Positions 8,399 to 16,929 of a stretch of DNA of 64,000 bases are shown one piece after another; the first letter of the stretch is position 1, and each line of letters opens with the position of its first letter. A program made the position numbers and the translations under genes. The notes below the pieces were generated by a model. That model saw only the letters and a list, made by a program, of their open reading frames with translations, was not told the DNA's origin and did not search any database. The stretch spans positions 744,001-808,000 of the forward strand of contig JADJXP010000001.1 of NCBI GenBank assembly GCA_016715795.1, in the 5' to 3' direction. This stretch comes from Chloracidobacterium sp. GTDB lineage: Bacteria > Acidobacteriota > Blastocatellia > Pyrinomonadales > Pyrinomonadaceae.

Positions 8399-9589
8399 TT
8401 GTCCGAGATCGAACCAACCCCCTCCAACGAGGTCACGGTCTTCGCACAGACCAACTTCAGGAACCAGTTAAAGCCTTTTGGAATCCGTCAGTCTGACCGC
8501 CGAGCTCACATGTACTTGCTGGGTAAGACGGGTACTGGCAAATCCACTTTGCTTGAGACGCTGATGCTCGATGACATCCGCAAGGGCAAAGGCCTAGCCC
8601 TGCTGGACCCGCACGGCGACCTGATCCAACGAGTGCGTGCTCTCATCCCGGATGAACGGCAGGCGGAGGTGATCGACTTCGATCTTACTCGAACGGATCA
8701 GCCATTCGGGTTCAACCCGCTCGCAAACGTGGCACTAGACAAGAGACCCCTTGCGTGTTCGGGCCTGATACAAGTCTTCAAGCATCTCTGGAGCGATTCA
8801 TGGGGGCCGCGGCTTGAACACATTTTGCGGAACAGCCTGCTTTCCTTACTCGATTATCCAACGGCAGACTTGTCTGACATCTCCAGAATCCTTACCGACA
8901 AAGCATTCCGGCATAAGGTCATGACAGTTGTCCATAACGAGAAGGTGAAGGAATTTTGGACCAACGAGTACGAAAAGTATCCCGAGCGATTTCGGGTCGA
9001 AGCGATCAGCCCTATCCAAAACAAGGTGGGCGCATTCTTGAGCCATCCGCTACTGCGCAAGATCCTCACCGATCCCTCAAAGTCGCTTAGCCTTCGACAT
9101 GTCATGGATTCCGGCAACATCCTCCTCGTCAATCTTGCCAAAGGCAGCATCGGAGAGGACACCGCCAATCTCCTCGGTTCACTGATTATTTCGCGATTTG
9201 ATTTAGCGGCCCTGAGCCGAGCGGATCTCGCGGAGGTCGAACGCCGGGACTTTACCCTATATCTGGATGAGTTTCATAACTTCACGACGCAAAGCCTCAT
9301 CTTCATGCTCTCTGAACTGCGTAAATACCGCCTTTCGCTCGTACTAGCTCAGCAGTACCTGACCCAAATCGATCAGACTATTCGCGACGCAATCCTCGGA
9401 AACATCGGCACGATCATTGTGTTTCGCATCGGGGCTAATGATGCCGAAACGCTTGCGATGGAATTTGCCCCGGAGATCAAGATCTCCGACTTCACGAACC
9501 TTCCCAATTTCCATGTTTATCTAAAGCTGATGATCGACGGCAAAATCTCCCCGCCGTTCAGCGCCATAACCCTTCCGCCTTCAGGCTAG
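8399..9589 (+). CDS. VirD4/HerA-like DNA-pumping ATPase
   Basis: 396 residues, soluble, without the membrane anchor typical of conjugative coupling proteins. Walker A GKTGTGKS at 42-49, a LLDPHGDL strand, FGFNPLANV, and Walker B LYLDEFHNF with the sensor helix MLSELRKYRLSLVLAQQYL mark the FtsK/HerA/VirD4 family with a TraM-recognition-type region. It probably moves DNA for transfer or maintenance of the element. The start is TTG at 8399; a TTG start is found at the same place in the second copy (50738), which supports it. No transmembrane helix is seen. A second, larger relative in the window (28562-31552) belongs to a different operon. Confidence 0.85.
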   Translation: MSEIEPTPSNEVTVFAQTNFRNQLKPFGIRQSDRRAHMYLLGKTGTGKSTLLETLMLDDIRKGKGLALLDPHGDLIQRVRALIPDERQAEVIDFDLTRTDQPFGFNPLANVALDKRPLACSGLIQVFKHLWSDSWGPRLEHILRNSLLSLLDYPTADLSDISRILTDKAFRHKVMTVVHNEKVKEFWTNEYEKYPERFRVEAISPIQNKVGAFLSHPLLRKILTDPSKSLSLRHVMDSGNILLVNLAKGSIGEDTANLLGSLIISRFDLAALSRADLAEVERRDFTLYLDEFHNFTTQSLIFMLSELRKYRLSLVLAQQYLTQIDQTIRDAILGNIGTIIVFRIGANDAETLAMEFAPEIKISDFTNLPNFHVYLKLMIDGKISPPFSAITLPPSG

Positions 9590-9632
9590 CCAAAAGCACC
9601 CCGATTGATGCATGTCCTTGTTTGTCTTGTCT

Positions 9633-9666
9633 CGAAGAGGTGGTCACGCCTTAGCCCACCTCTTCG
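9633..9666 (+). other. Strong intergenic hairpin between ATPase and Cys-rich gene
   Basis: CGAAGAGGTGG and CCACCTCTTCG form a perfect 11-base-pair stem with a 12-base loop. No U-run follows, so it is unlikely to be a simple terminator; it may be an mRNA processing or stability element. A different hairpin lies at the same place in module B (about 51990-52015). Confidence 0.6.
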
Positions 9667-9708
9667 GGACCTAGCAAACAAAATCAAAATTTCAGGAGGA
9701 ACTGCTTT

Positions 9709-10008
9709 ATGGCGGATGAAGTCTTTTGCCGCGAGTGCAAAAGAGAACTTATCGGTGCGCTTATCGTCACCGAATCAGTCGTGGACAAATACGTTTACAT
9801 CGTTCATCAGGAGACATCCGATTGCAACTGGAGGAAATGCCGGGGTTGTCACGACATTCTTTGCAAAGGATGTGACGACGCTCAGCGGTATTACTGCTGT
9901 GATGAGGGTTTCATCCTTTCGCGTGAGCGTGCGACTGCTGCGCTAAAAGCCGAACCGGAGAAGCATGCAATGCGACCGTTCGCACCTCGCAGGACTGCCA
10001 GTCAGTAA
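9709..10008 (+). CDS. Small Cys-rich zinc-ribbon-like protein
   Basis: 99 residues. Cysteines come in pairs: FCREC near residue 6, then SDCNW, CRGC and CKGC around 37-50, and CC at 63. This spacing suggests a double zinc-ribbon or treble-clef-like zinc site. The start at 9709 follows a textbook AGGAGGA site after an A-rich leader. A homologue (52056-52307) keeps CxxC, SSDCNW, RCKTC and CKSC, so the metal site is conserved between module copies. No enzymatic motif is seen. It lies between the ATPase and the ParB-like gene; a role in DNA handling of the element is plausible but unproven. Confidence 0.65.
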   Translation: MADEVFCRECKRELIGALIVTESVVDKYVYIVHQETSDCNWRKCRGCHDILCKGCDDAQRYYCCDEGFILSRERATAALKAEPEKHAMRPFAPRRTASQ

Positions 10009-10093
10009 CGTCGACAGAGGTGTAAACCAACGGTTCAAAACTCCCACGTTCCAGCAGTAATTTCAAAAAACAAAAACATTCTGGAGGAAGACA

Positions 10094-11887
10094 ATGACAG
10101 AGAAAGCAACAGTACCGGTCGAAAAGACCCAGGTCCTTAGCAATGGCCACAAACCGGCACAGCCGGACTATGAAACTCTCCCTTGGGAGAATCTTCAAAC
10201 ATCACCAACAAACCCGCGGCGAAGGATCAACGAGCAGACGATCGATTCTCTTGCGGAAAGTATCCGAACACAGGGCATTCTCGAACCTCTGATCGTCCGG
10301 CAAACCGGCAAGAAGTACGAGATCGTCTGCGGCGAAAGACGTTATCGCGCTGCAAAGGTCGCAGCTGTGACCGATATTCCTTGTCTGGTGCGCGAGCTCT
10401 CCGATGAGCAAGTGCTTGACATCCAGATCCACGAGAATCTCCATCGCGAGGACATCCACCCGATGGACGAGGCATACGCCTATCAATTCCTCAAGGAGAA
10501 ACTCGGCTGTGATGTTAAGGAGCTCGCTTTAAGGGTTGGTAAACCCGAAGGGTATGTTCTCAACCGTCTCAAGCTCAACCTGCTGATCAAGGAAGCGCAA
10601 AAGGACATCGACAACGAGCATCTCCCGCTTACCTACGGCCTCGAGCTCGCGAAGTACACTCCCGAGATCCAAAAAGTTATCTACTCCGAGATCTATAGGA
10701 AGGAAGGCAAGTACCAGAATGACCGTTGGATCGAAATGCCCGTAAAAGGAGAGACAGTCCAGTGGAAGAGCTTTCTCGAGTGGATCAATACGCATATCCA
10801 CCGCCTGCTTTCCAAGGCGCCGTTTGACCCCAAGGCAACCGACCTTCGGTCCGATGGCCTTGCCTGCGTGAAATGCTCTGAACGAACGGGAGCCGTCATT
10901 AGCCTTTTCGAGCCAAATCAGATCGGGAAAAGGGATGCGTGCCTGAATCCTGCCTGCTATTTGCAGAAGGCCCACAACCACGTTGAGGTCCGACGCCGCG
11001 AACTTGCCGAAGTCCGCCAGGTCGAACCGTCGGAAGTCCCTATCGTCAGAAGCTGGTGTTATACGGACGGGAAGGATTACCTCGGTACAGAATCCGCAGC
11101 GATTATCAGTGGAGCAAAACGAGGCGGAAACGCCAAGAAGTGCAACCACTCCGTTAGCGGGATCGATATTGAGCTGGAGAATTACGGCCAAATCGTTCAG
11201 TTATGTCTCAAGACCAGCGGCTGTAAGGTCCACTGGGCGAAGTCGACAAACTCGTCCACCGCTAATTCCAACAAGGAGGGATCCGCTGAAGATCATGCCG
11301 CCGAGCGATTGGAAGCACATCGCGGCCGACGTGAGGAGATCTGGAACGCAAAGGTTGCGGAGGCCGTTCGTGTCCGTGTTTTCAAACAGGCGGCGGAGAA
11401 ATTCGAGAAGAAGTTTCGCATCACCGATGTTGGAACTGATTTTTTCCCGCAGCTCATCGCCCGCTTCTGGGGCATGACCGGATCAGGTGACTCAAACAAC
11501 CTGAATGGCGTGGTCAAACGCCTCGTGGGCGAGTGGGATGCGAAACCGAAAAGCGGCAGCGGGATCTACATGACCGACGGCCGTGCCGCGATCGAACAGT
11601 TAAAGAAAGTCGAGCGTGGTGTGCAATTCCGCATTCTGTTCCTGCTTATTCATGGTCACAAGGGAACGATCGGCTACGGCAATAACTACAGATCCCAAAA
11701 GGAAGTGAAGGAGCTTGCCGCCGAATTCGGGATCGACTATGCCCTGCTCGATGCCGAAGTGAGACTCGAGTTTTGCTCTAAAAAGCACAAAGACTCTCAC
11801 GAAACCTATCTCGAAGCGGTGCGGAAGAAAGACAAGGATGCGAAGGCACCCAGACTCTTTTCCGATAAATGGAAAGCAACGGATTAG
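10094..11887 (+). CDS. ParB/RepB-family DNA-binding protein, long form (module A)
   Basis: 597 residues, about twice the length of a chromosomal ParB. The N-terminal ParB nuclease/CTP-binding domain is clear: TSPTNPRRRI (36-45), GERRYRAA (80-87, CTP-binding box II), ENLHREDIHPMDEA. A KorB/HTH-type segment follows (ELALRVGKPEGYVLNRL, about 147-163). The middle and C-terminal parts are unusual: a four-cysteine patch (VKCSERTG and DACLNPACY, about 260-290) suggests a zinc site, and the last 170 residues are helical and charged. It probably clamps on DNA to partition or regulate the element. Preceded by GGAGGA at good spacing. The homologue at 53442-55220 aligns along its full length with high identity. 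Confidence 0.88.
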   Translation: MTEKATVPVEKTQVLSNGHKPAQPDYETLPWENLQTSPTNPRRRINEQTIDSLAESIRTQGILEPLIVRQTGKKYEIVCGERRYRAAKVAAVTDIPCLVRELSDEQVLDIQIHENLHREDIHPMDEAYAYQFLKEKLGCDVKELALRVGKPEGYVLNRLKLNLLIKEAQKDIDNEHLPLTYGLELAKYTPEIQKVIYSEIYRKEGKYQNDRWIEMPVKGETVQWKSFLEWINTHIHRLLSKAPFDPKATDLRSDGLACVKCSERTGAVISLFEPNQIGKRDACLNPACYLQKAHNHVEVRRRELAEVRQVEPSEVPIVRSWCYTDGKDYLGTESAAIISGAKRGGNAKKCNHSVSGIDIELENYGQIVQLCLKTSGCKVHWAKSTNSSTANSNKEGSAEDHAAERLEAHRGRREEIWNAKVAEAVRVRVFKQAAEKFEKKFRITDVGTDFFPQLIARFWGMTGSGDSNNLNGVVKRLVGEWDAKPKSGSGIYMTDGRAAIEQLKKVERGVQFRILFLLIHGHKGTIGYGNNYRSQKEVKELAAEFGIDYALLDAEVRLEFCSKKHKDSHETYLEAVRKKDKDAKAPRLFSDKWKATD

Positions 11888-11990
11888 TCGAGCACGCCCG
11901 AGACGACCCTAAGAGAGGCCACAGGCTGGCAAAAGCCATTTGTCGCTTATCGCGGGAGAGCCAATACAAAAACAAAACAACGGAGGAAAT

Positions 11991-12218
11991 ATGTCAGATT
12001 TCAAGATCGTGTATTTGATCGTCGAAAGGGGCTTTGAACCCAATCGACAGACGTTTTGGAGGACCGCCGGCAGCGCTTTTGTCTGCCGTGATGGAAGCTT
12101 GAACGTACGGCTCGATATCCATCCAGGCCTTACGTTCAACATTCGTGAACCCAAGTCGAATGGAGAGCGATTCGAGGCCGAAAGCGGCGTGGATCAGCCG
12201 CAGGAGGTGGAAGAATAA
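11991..12218 (+). CDS. Conserved 75-residue module protein
   Basis: I do not recognise the family. The ATG at 11991 follows ACGGAGGAAAT. The protein has a strand-rich core (DFKIVYLIVERGFEPNRQ, then a WRTAGSAFVCRDGSLNVRL stretch and IHPGLTFNIREPK) and an acidic tail; it could be a small beta-barrel. Two more copies occur in the window (52388-52750 and 55320-55571), always followed by a homologue of the next gene, so the two form a fixed pair. The core is nearly invariant between copies whereas the tails differ in length. The leader between the ParB gene and this one is A-rich with a small hairpin. Confidence 0.6.
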   Translation: MSDFKIVYLIVERGFEPNRQTFWRTAGSAFVCRDGSLNVRLDIHPGLTFNIREPKSNGERFEAESGVDQPQEVEE

Positions 12219-12260
12219 TTCCCGTCGATCAAGGCCGCCGCCTAATTGCGGGAACGACGT

Positions 12261-12797
12261 ATGGGAACCAGAAGTTTAACGATCGTCGAAGAAATTGGGG
12301 GCGCGGAGATCTGCGTCCTCTACCGACAGTATGACGGATACCCGACGGGCCATGGCGCCGAACTGAAGTCCTTTTTAGAAGGAATTCAGATAGTAAACGG
12401 GCTTAGTCCAGGAGACCACAAAAGGACGGCGAATGGGATGGATTGCCTCGCGGCCCAACTTATCGCCCACTTCAAAACGGGACCCGGGGGATTCTATCTT
12501 TATCCGGCCGGGACACGCGACTGTGGTGAAGAATATATCTACACAGTCTACTTAGAGACCGGCAAGCTGAAGATGCGTGTGGAGGCAGGCGCCGTCACCT
12601 TCTTCGGTCTTCCCGGGACCAAACAGGTCAACATGCCCACGCTCTATGACGGCGACATCGAGTCCTTCGATCCCGACGCCGTTGAGACCCTCTGGAGGAC
12701 TGGGGGCCGGGACCAGGTCGTCAATGACTTTGTTGACGATGTCGTTCTCTCAAGCGAAACGCTCGATATACCGGAAGATCCCTTGCAAGAGCACTAA
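12261..12797 (+). CDS. Conserved module protein, GTRSL family (unknown function)
   Basis: 178 residues. The start ATG 12261 is chosen because the homologue at 55591 begins at the same residue (GTRSLTIV). Features: an N-terminal strand RSLTIVEEIGGAEICVLYRQYDGYPTGHGAEL, a YLYPAGTRDCGEEYIYTVYL segment, and an acidic C-terminus. Proteins beginning TRSLT...YRQYDGYP are found on phages and plasmids next to DUF932 genes; no function is established that I know of. Pairs with the small protein upstream (42-base gap) and precedes the DUF932-like gene by 29 bases. Confidence 0.65.
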   Translation: MGTRSLTIVEEIGGAEICVLYRQYDGYPTGHGAELKSFLEGIQIVNGLSPGDHKRTANGMDCLAAQLIAHFKTGPGGFYLYPAGTRDCGEEYIYTVYLETGKLKMRVEAGAVTFFGLPGTKQVNMPTLYDGDIESFDPDAVETLWRTGGRDQVVNDFVDDVVLSSETLDIPEDPLQEH

Positions 12798-12826
12798 GTT
12801 CACAAAATTAATAGGAGGACAAAGTA

Positions 12827-13738
12827 ATGAACGACAACAGTTCAACACTTGTCGCGCACTGCGGTGCGTACAAGGTCACACGGGGAGAGTTGAAGGAGAT
12901 GCCTCTTCCCGAGGCAACGAAGACCCATCAGCCGCTCCCACATTTTCAGATAGTTGAGGTTCTCGAGGAGGCCCTTTCATTCCGTCATCTTCGCGTCGTC
13001 AAAGACGAGTATGCGGTCTCGCAAGACGGTATGAAGATGTTTGGGGTCATGGATCTCGACGCGGCGTTCGAAGGAGGGCGTTTCTCCATCGGTCTCCGCA
13101 ACTCGAACGACAAGTCGATGAGGCTCGCCTTAACGGCCGGCTACCGTGTCTTCGTCTGCGACAATATGGCTTTCTCGGGAGATTTTTCGCCGCTGCTGCA
13201 CAAGCATACGGCGAAACTCAATCTTTCCGATTCAATTGCTGTCGCAGTCGATCGCATCTATCGGGGCCTTGATTCCATAGCGAATCAGATAAAACTGATG
13301 CGTGAATTCGGTCTTACCGACAATGACGCTCGGCTGATTATCTATCGAGCCTTTGTCGAGAAGGCACTAAAGGGTGTTCCCCGCCAGCTGATGCCCGCGG
13401 TGCATGCAAACTATTTCGATCCGGCTCATGAGGACTTTCGGTTGCGAAACCTCTGGTCGTTATCGAATGCGTTCACCTCTGCATTCAAGACGCTCGGGCC
13501 GATGAAACAATTTGAGGCAGCGGCGAAACTCGGGCCTTACATGTCCGGGATAAAATGTGAAGGAGATGCGATCGAACGGCGACCGTTAGTTGACTGTGGC
13601 ACCGGAAGTTTCCGTCTAGTCAAAGGCGAGGACGGAGAATTAAAGGAGGAAGAGATTCAAGACGCATCCGAGTGGGGCGATTCTGATGATCAAATAGATT
13701 CATTGGTCGATGAGGAAGCAGCGAGAGCCGCCGCCTGA
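12827..13738 (+). CDS. DUF932-like phage/plasmid protein (module A)
   Basis: 303 residues after an AGGAGGACAA ribosome site. The pattern matches the DUF932 family: LRVVKDEYAVSQDGMKMFGV, then SIGLRNSNDKSMRLALTAGY with VFVCDNMAFSGDF (about 100-125), and a helical half beginning SDSIAVAVDRIYRGL. DUF932 proteins are common on phages, plasmids and ICEs; their biochemical role is not known. The C-terminus is strongly acidic. The copy at 56156-57067 is about nine-tenths identical by eye, the strongest conservation in the module. A terminator follows at once, so this gene closes the module transcript. Confidence 0.75.
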   Translation: MNDNSSTLVAHCGAYKVTRGELKEMPLPEATKTHQPLPHFQIVEVLEEALSFRHLRVVKDEYAVSQDGMKMFGVMDLDAAFEGGRFSIGLRNSNDKSMRLALTAGYRVFVCDNMAFSGDFSPLLHKHTAKLNLSDSIAVAVDRIYRGLDSIANQIKLMREFGLTDNDARLIIYRAFVEKALKGVPRQLMPAVHANYFDPAHEDFRLRNLWSLSNAFTSAFKTLGPMKQFEAAAKLGPYMSGIKCEGDAIERRPLVDCGTGSFRLVKGEDGELKEEEIQDASEWGDSDDQIDSLVDEEAARAAA

Positions 13739-13751
13739 CCAAACAAAACTC

Positions 13752-13783
13752 AAGGAAGTGTGAAAACATACTTCCTTTTTTCT
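13752..13783 (+). terminator. Rho-independent terminator of module A
   Basis: AAGGAAGT and ACTTCCTT form an 8-base-pair stem with a 10-base loop followed by a run of T. The same structure with one wobble pair ends module C at 57076. Confidence 0.85.
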
Positions 13784-13850
13784 TTGACAAAGCGTTCCTA
13801 ACTCTATGGAATGTAAGTTCCCGGGCCTAGCCTTTTCGCGGCGAGTCTAA

Positions 13851-14009
13851 TATGCGGTCGAACGCAGATCGGCTGAAGACATTCTCGCCGTTCCTGCTGT
13901 GGGGTATGAATCGAACCAAGAGGTTCTTGATGTGGCTGATGATTTTCTCGACGAGCTCCAGAAACTCAGAGAGTTTTCCCTCGATAAAAACTACGAGTTT
14001 TACAAATAG
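13851..14009 (+). pseudogene. Possible remnant of a truncated gene
   Basis: A 52-codon open frame with no ATG runs from a TAA at 13848 to the TAG at 14007. Its translation (for example EVLDVADDFLDELQKLREF) looks more protein-like than the other frames, with a heptad-like helix, and a GTG is available at 13899. It may be the tail of a gene cut off when the module was inserted. The rest of the 340-base gap between the terminator and 14079 shows nothing else. Confidence 0.25.
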
Positions 14010-14078
14010 CTGGTTTCCTTCGGCGTATCATTGAAGGACATGTGAGTTCACAGAGGTGAAAGAACATTGAGGGCTGAG

Positions 14079-14528
14079 ATGAGAATTGATCGAACTTCGG
14101 AATACGTTAACTATATTGAACCTCTGAAAGAGGGATCGGTTCATGTTGTAGCCTTCGCCGAAGAAGGACTCTCAAACTTTAGAGCGCTCGCGGAACTCTC
14201 GCTCAGACTCCCGATCACCAAAACTGTTCGACTCTGCGACGACATCAATTCTAAGGACGAAACCGGTACCCTGGGGCCGAAGGGAAACTTAACGGCGCTT
14301 CCCAAGCGATTCTTTCGCGACGAGGATTTCGACAAAGAAGGATTTAGTCGATGCCTTCGGGACGCTTTCATTGCAAATCGTGACCACTGCAAATCAAACC
14401 ATCTTGTCTTTCAGTTCAGCTGCGTGCAATTGCATTTAGACAACTTATTCGAAGAAGTTAAGAAGATGGCCGAGCAGGAGTTTTCCGATTCGGGAATTGA
14501 GCAGATAACGGTTCATCTTGATGGTTAG
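14079..14528 (+). CDS. Hypothetical protein upstream of TPR gene
   Basis: 149 residues from ATG 14079, which follows TTGAGGGCTGAG; a TTG at 14067 is a less likely start. I do not recognise the family. The sequence is an ordinary soluble alpha/beta mix with a C-terminal helical segment (LDNLFEEVKKMAEQEF). Its stop overlaps the beginning of the TPR gene region, so the two are co-transcribed and probably translationally coupled. No signal peptide or membrane segment. Confidence 0.5.
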   Translation: MRIDRTSEYVNYIEPLKEGSVHVVAFAEEGLSNFRALAELSLRLPITKTVRLCDDINSKDETGTLGPKGNLTALPKRFFRDEDFDKEGFSRCLRDAFIANRDHCKSNHLVFQFSCVQLHLDNLFEEVKKMAEQEFSDSGIEQITVHLDG

Positions 14529-14532
14529 ATCG

Positions 14533-15591
14533 ATGGCTGTATTGATCGAAGCAATTTCAGTAATTGTTCGCCGAAGGTCAATCGAAGAGCGCTTTCCCGG
14601 CGGCTGGCGAGGATTTCTCTCGGACGCACCGAATCGAACGCTATACAGTGATGAGGAAATTGCCTCCGTGAGTTTTATGTCTGCGGATGATGTGAAGGCA
14701 TACATTTTTTATCTCGAGTCTCACGGCCTCGATTTCGAGATTGGAGGCAAGACAGTGGATATTTCGGTCGTGGATCAGGTCCGCGGATTCACGACGCCGT
14801 CGCCGTGGTTGGAGTTTGGTGATTTGGAGAAAGACGGAAATCTTGTGAAGGCGTGCTGGATTACAGGAACTGAGCCGAACTATGTTTTTACGCCGAGAGG
14901 ATGGAACTACGAAGGTTCGCTTAGCCAAAAGCCAGGCTTCGTCCCTAAGGAGGAATTCGATCAGAAACTCAAATTTCTTCGGGAAGAAAATGGGCTGGAG
15001 GTTTATTTAGACTTGCAGACGAATGAGGAACGCTACGTTGGCCGCGCGCATGTAACGGGAGAGACTCGGGGAGAGATAGTCAGGACGTTGGAAGGCCTGT
15101 GTGCGGTGGCTCATGAGTTAGACGTAGAAGCTCAACTGGCGAGGGAGTCAAAAAATGAATCGCGCGGTGCGGAGATATTCTTACGTCTAAGCGAAGAATT
15201 GTTGCCAGAGGCCCAACGGATCGCGAGAGTTCCAGGGCGTAAATTAGCGTTCGCTCATTTTACATGCGGATTAATTCTTCGCGTGCTCAAAAGGCAACCC
15301 GAGGCCGAAATATACTTTCGTCGAGCAAACGATCTCGCACCCGGAACTTCGCACAATCTATTGGAATTAGTCCGGTGCCTCGGTGAACAGGGGAAATATG
15401 ATGAGGCCCTGCTGTTCGCCCGGGAGGCGGTTGCATGCGAACCAGATAATCCGGCCTGCCTAGGAAATCTCGCAATGTCGCTCTTTATTATTGGTGAAAA
15501 AGAAGAAGCCAGATTGCACTTGGATAAAGCCCTAGCTATCGATCCAAACGATACAATCAATCGCCAAATCCTGCAGAATTTTTTGAATTAA
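14533..15591 (+). CDS. TPR-repeat protein with novel N-terminal domain
   Basis: About 352 residues; ATG 14533 gives a natural start (MAVLIEAISVIVRRR), but ATG 14521 in the same frame is possible. The first 130 residues form an unrecognised domain with an RFPGGWRGFL motif and a WLEFGDLEKDG strand. The C-terminal 130 residues hold TPR units (EAEIYFRRANDLAPG, DEALLFAREAVACEPDNP, EARLHLDKALAIDPND). TPR domains mediate protein contacts. The upstream small gene may encode its partner. Function is unknown; it lies in a cargo zone between backbone genes and CBASS. Confidence 0.6.
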   Translation: MAVLIEAISVIVRRRSIEERFPGGWRGFLSDAPNRTLYSDEEIASVSFMSADDVKAYIFYLESHGLDFEIGGKTVDISVVDQVRGFTTPSPWLEFGDLEKDGNLVKACWITGTEPNYVFTPRGWNYEGSLSQKPGFVPKEEFDQKLKFLREENGLEVYLDLQTNEERYVGRAHVTGETRGEIVRTLEGLCAVAHELDVEAQLARESKNESRGAEIFLRLSEELLPEAQRIARVPGRKLAFAHFTCGLILRVLKRQPEAEIYFRRANDLAPGTSHNLLELVRCLGEQGKYDEALLFAREAVACEPDNPACLGNLAMSLFIIGEKEEARLHLDKALAIDPNDTINRQILQNFLN

Positions 15592-15843
15592 AACGAAACT
15601 CGGTCAGGTCTGCGATTCCCGGCTATTTGAGTTCTACAAACTGTCTACCGTACCAGAGGAGTAAATTCCTCGGGCCAGTCGTCGCCCACCCATTTCGGTC
15701 GGCCGCTAGGCACTTCTTTCCTGAGAGAGAGATAGTTTGTTTCATTCCGGATACAAGGTTATTATCTGGAACACGAAATTGTGTATTTATGCCCATTGAT
15801 TCGGCATAATTCATAAGTTAAGCGCAGAACTCGAGGAGGAATT

Positions 15844-16359
15844 ATGTGGGTATTTGGCTACGGATCGTTGATGTGGGACGACTGGGAGAAAGAATTTCAA
15901 GGTGTCAAACATAATAGAGCGAAACTGAATGGCTATCATAGAGACTTTAATAAAAAATCTACGCGCAATTGGGGAACCAGTGAAAGAGGCTGTCCAACGC
16001 TTGGATTGGAGGAGTTGGAAGGGGCCGAGTGTGTTGGTAGTGCCTTCGAGTTTGATGATAAATATAGGGATTCTATAATGACTCATCTTAAAGGTAGAGA
16101 GGGTGAGAGTTTTGACCTACCAGAATTAGATGTAGAGTTGGAGAATGGGCAAGTTGTCAAAGCCGTAACGCCTGTTAACCGGCTTAACAATACGTACTTG
16201 GGGAGCATAAGCGTCGAAGATCGCGCCCGAAATGCGAGAGTTGCGACGGGGAAAGATGGTAAGTGCTCTGATTATATTCAAAACATCCATCGCCATTTGA
16301 ACGACTTAAGCATTGACGATCTATATGTGCAGAGAATGTGGGAAGCACTACAGAAATAA
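15844..16359 (+). CDS. ChaC-like gamma-glutamylcyclotransferase
   Basis: 171 residues. It opens with the cyclotransferase signature VFGYGSLMWDDW (3-14), the loop that binds the gamma-glutamyl group, and has the family's length. ChaC proteins cleave glutathione to 5-oxoproline and Cys-Gly in the cytosol; the catalytic glutamate should lie in the GREGESFDLPE region, as in the family. Ribosome site GAGGAGGAATT precedes the ATG. It stands alone, with 250 bases of non-coding sequence before it and the nuclease pair 54 bases after it. Why it is on a mobile element is unclear; redox or stress cargo is possible. Confidence 0.75.
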   Translation: MWVFGYGSLMWDDWEKEFQGVKHNRAKLNGYHRDFNKKSTRNWGTSERGCPTLGLEELEGAECVGSAFEFDDKYRDSIMTHLKGREGESFDLPELDVELENGQVVKAVTPVNRLNNTYLGSISVEDRARNARVATGKDGKCSDYIQNIHRHLNDLSIDDLYVQRMWEALQK

Positions 16360-16413
16360 AGCGGTAACTACTCATTCAAGCGGGCGCGCGAATACGATAG
16401 CCTCTTAAATTGG

Positions 16414-16929
16414 ATGTTACATACAAACATGGCATCTACAAGATTAAAAGGCATTACGCCAGAGGAACTCATCAAGATATACAGTGACGAAGTTCGCTTC
16501 TTAATCGACCTGAAGCGGTCCGTAGGAATTCTTAACAATCGAATTCACGACAAACTTTCTTTGATCGCGATCGAAAAGTTGCGCGGGCGACACCCGGGCG
16601 TCACATTCGAATATGGGGGTGCGGGTGTGGGTGGCATTGACATAATCGGACGCAGGGATGACAACCCAGTAGTCGTTGCTGAGGTAAAGACCACCGACAC
16701 CTTAGGGATCGCCAAATTGCGAGGACCGCAAAAACTCGCAATTGAACGCGACCTACAACGGCTCATGGACGCTCCAGGCAATGTCGCGCGCTATATGATC
16801 GTGATCTCCGAACAAGCGAAACAAGCTGTCGAACAACTAATACAACGCCAAGAACGATTTTCGTCTGTCGAGGTCATCGATGCTATTGGTTTTGTTAATG
16901 AACCATCTGTCGGGATGGATTTGCTTTGA
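16414..16929 (+). CDS. PD-(D/E)XK nuclease-like protein
   Basis: 171 residues from ATG 16414 (ATG 16429 is an alternative). A restriction-endonuclease-like core is visible: GGIDIIGRR with Asp76, then VVVAEVKTTD with Glu90 and Lys92, the D...ExK arrangement of this superfamily. The N-terminal 60 residues are helical. The stop overlaps the start of the next gene (TGATG), which encodes an EEP-family nuclease, so two different nuclease folds are made from one message. Possible defence or DNA-repair pair; no DNA-recognition domain is visible. This is an inference from folds and position. Confidence 0.65.
   Translation: MLHTNMASTRLKGITPEELIKIYSDEVRFLIDLKRSVGILNNRIHDKLSLIAIEKLRGRHPGVTFEYGGAGVGGIDIIGRRDDNPVVVAEVKTTDTLGIAKLRGPQKLAIERDLQRLMDAPGNVARYMIVISEQAKQAVEQLIQRQERFSSVEVIDAIGFVNEPSVGMDLL

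Noticed and set aside
10529..11191. 220-codon frame on the minus strand inside the ParB-like gene
   Set aside because: Lies fully opposite a conserved, duplicated gene and has no protein features.
13852..14034. 60-codon ATG frame after module A
   Set aside because: Ser/Phe-rich and unlikely; another frame in the same stretch looks more like a coding remnant.
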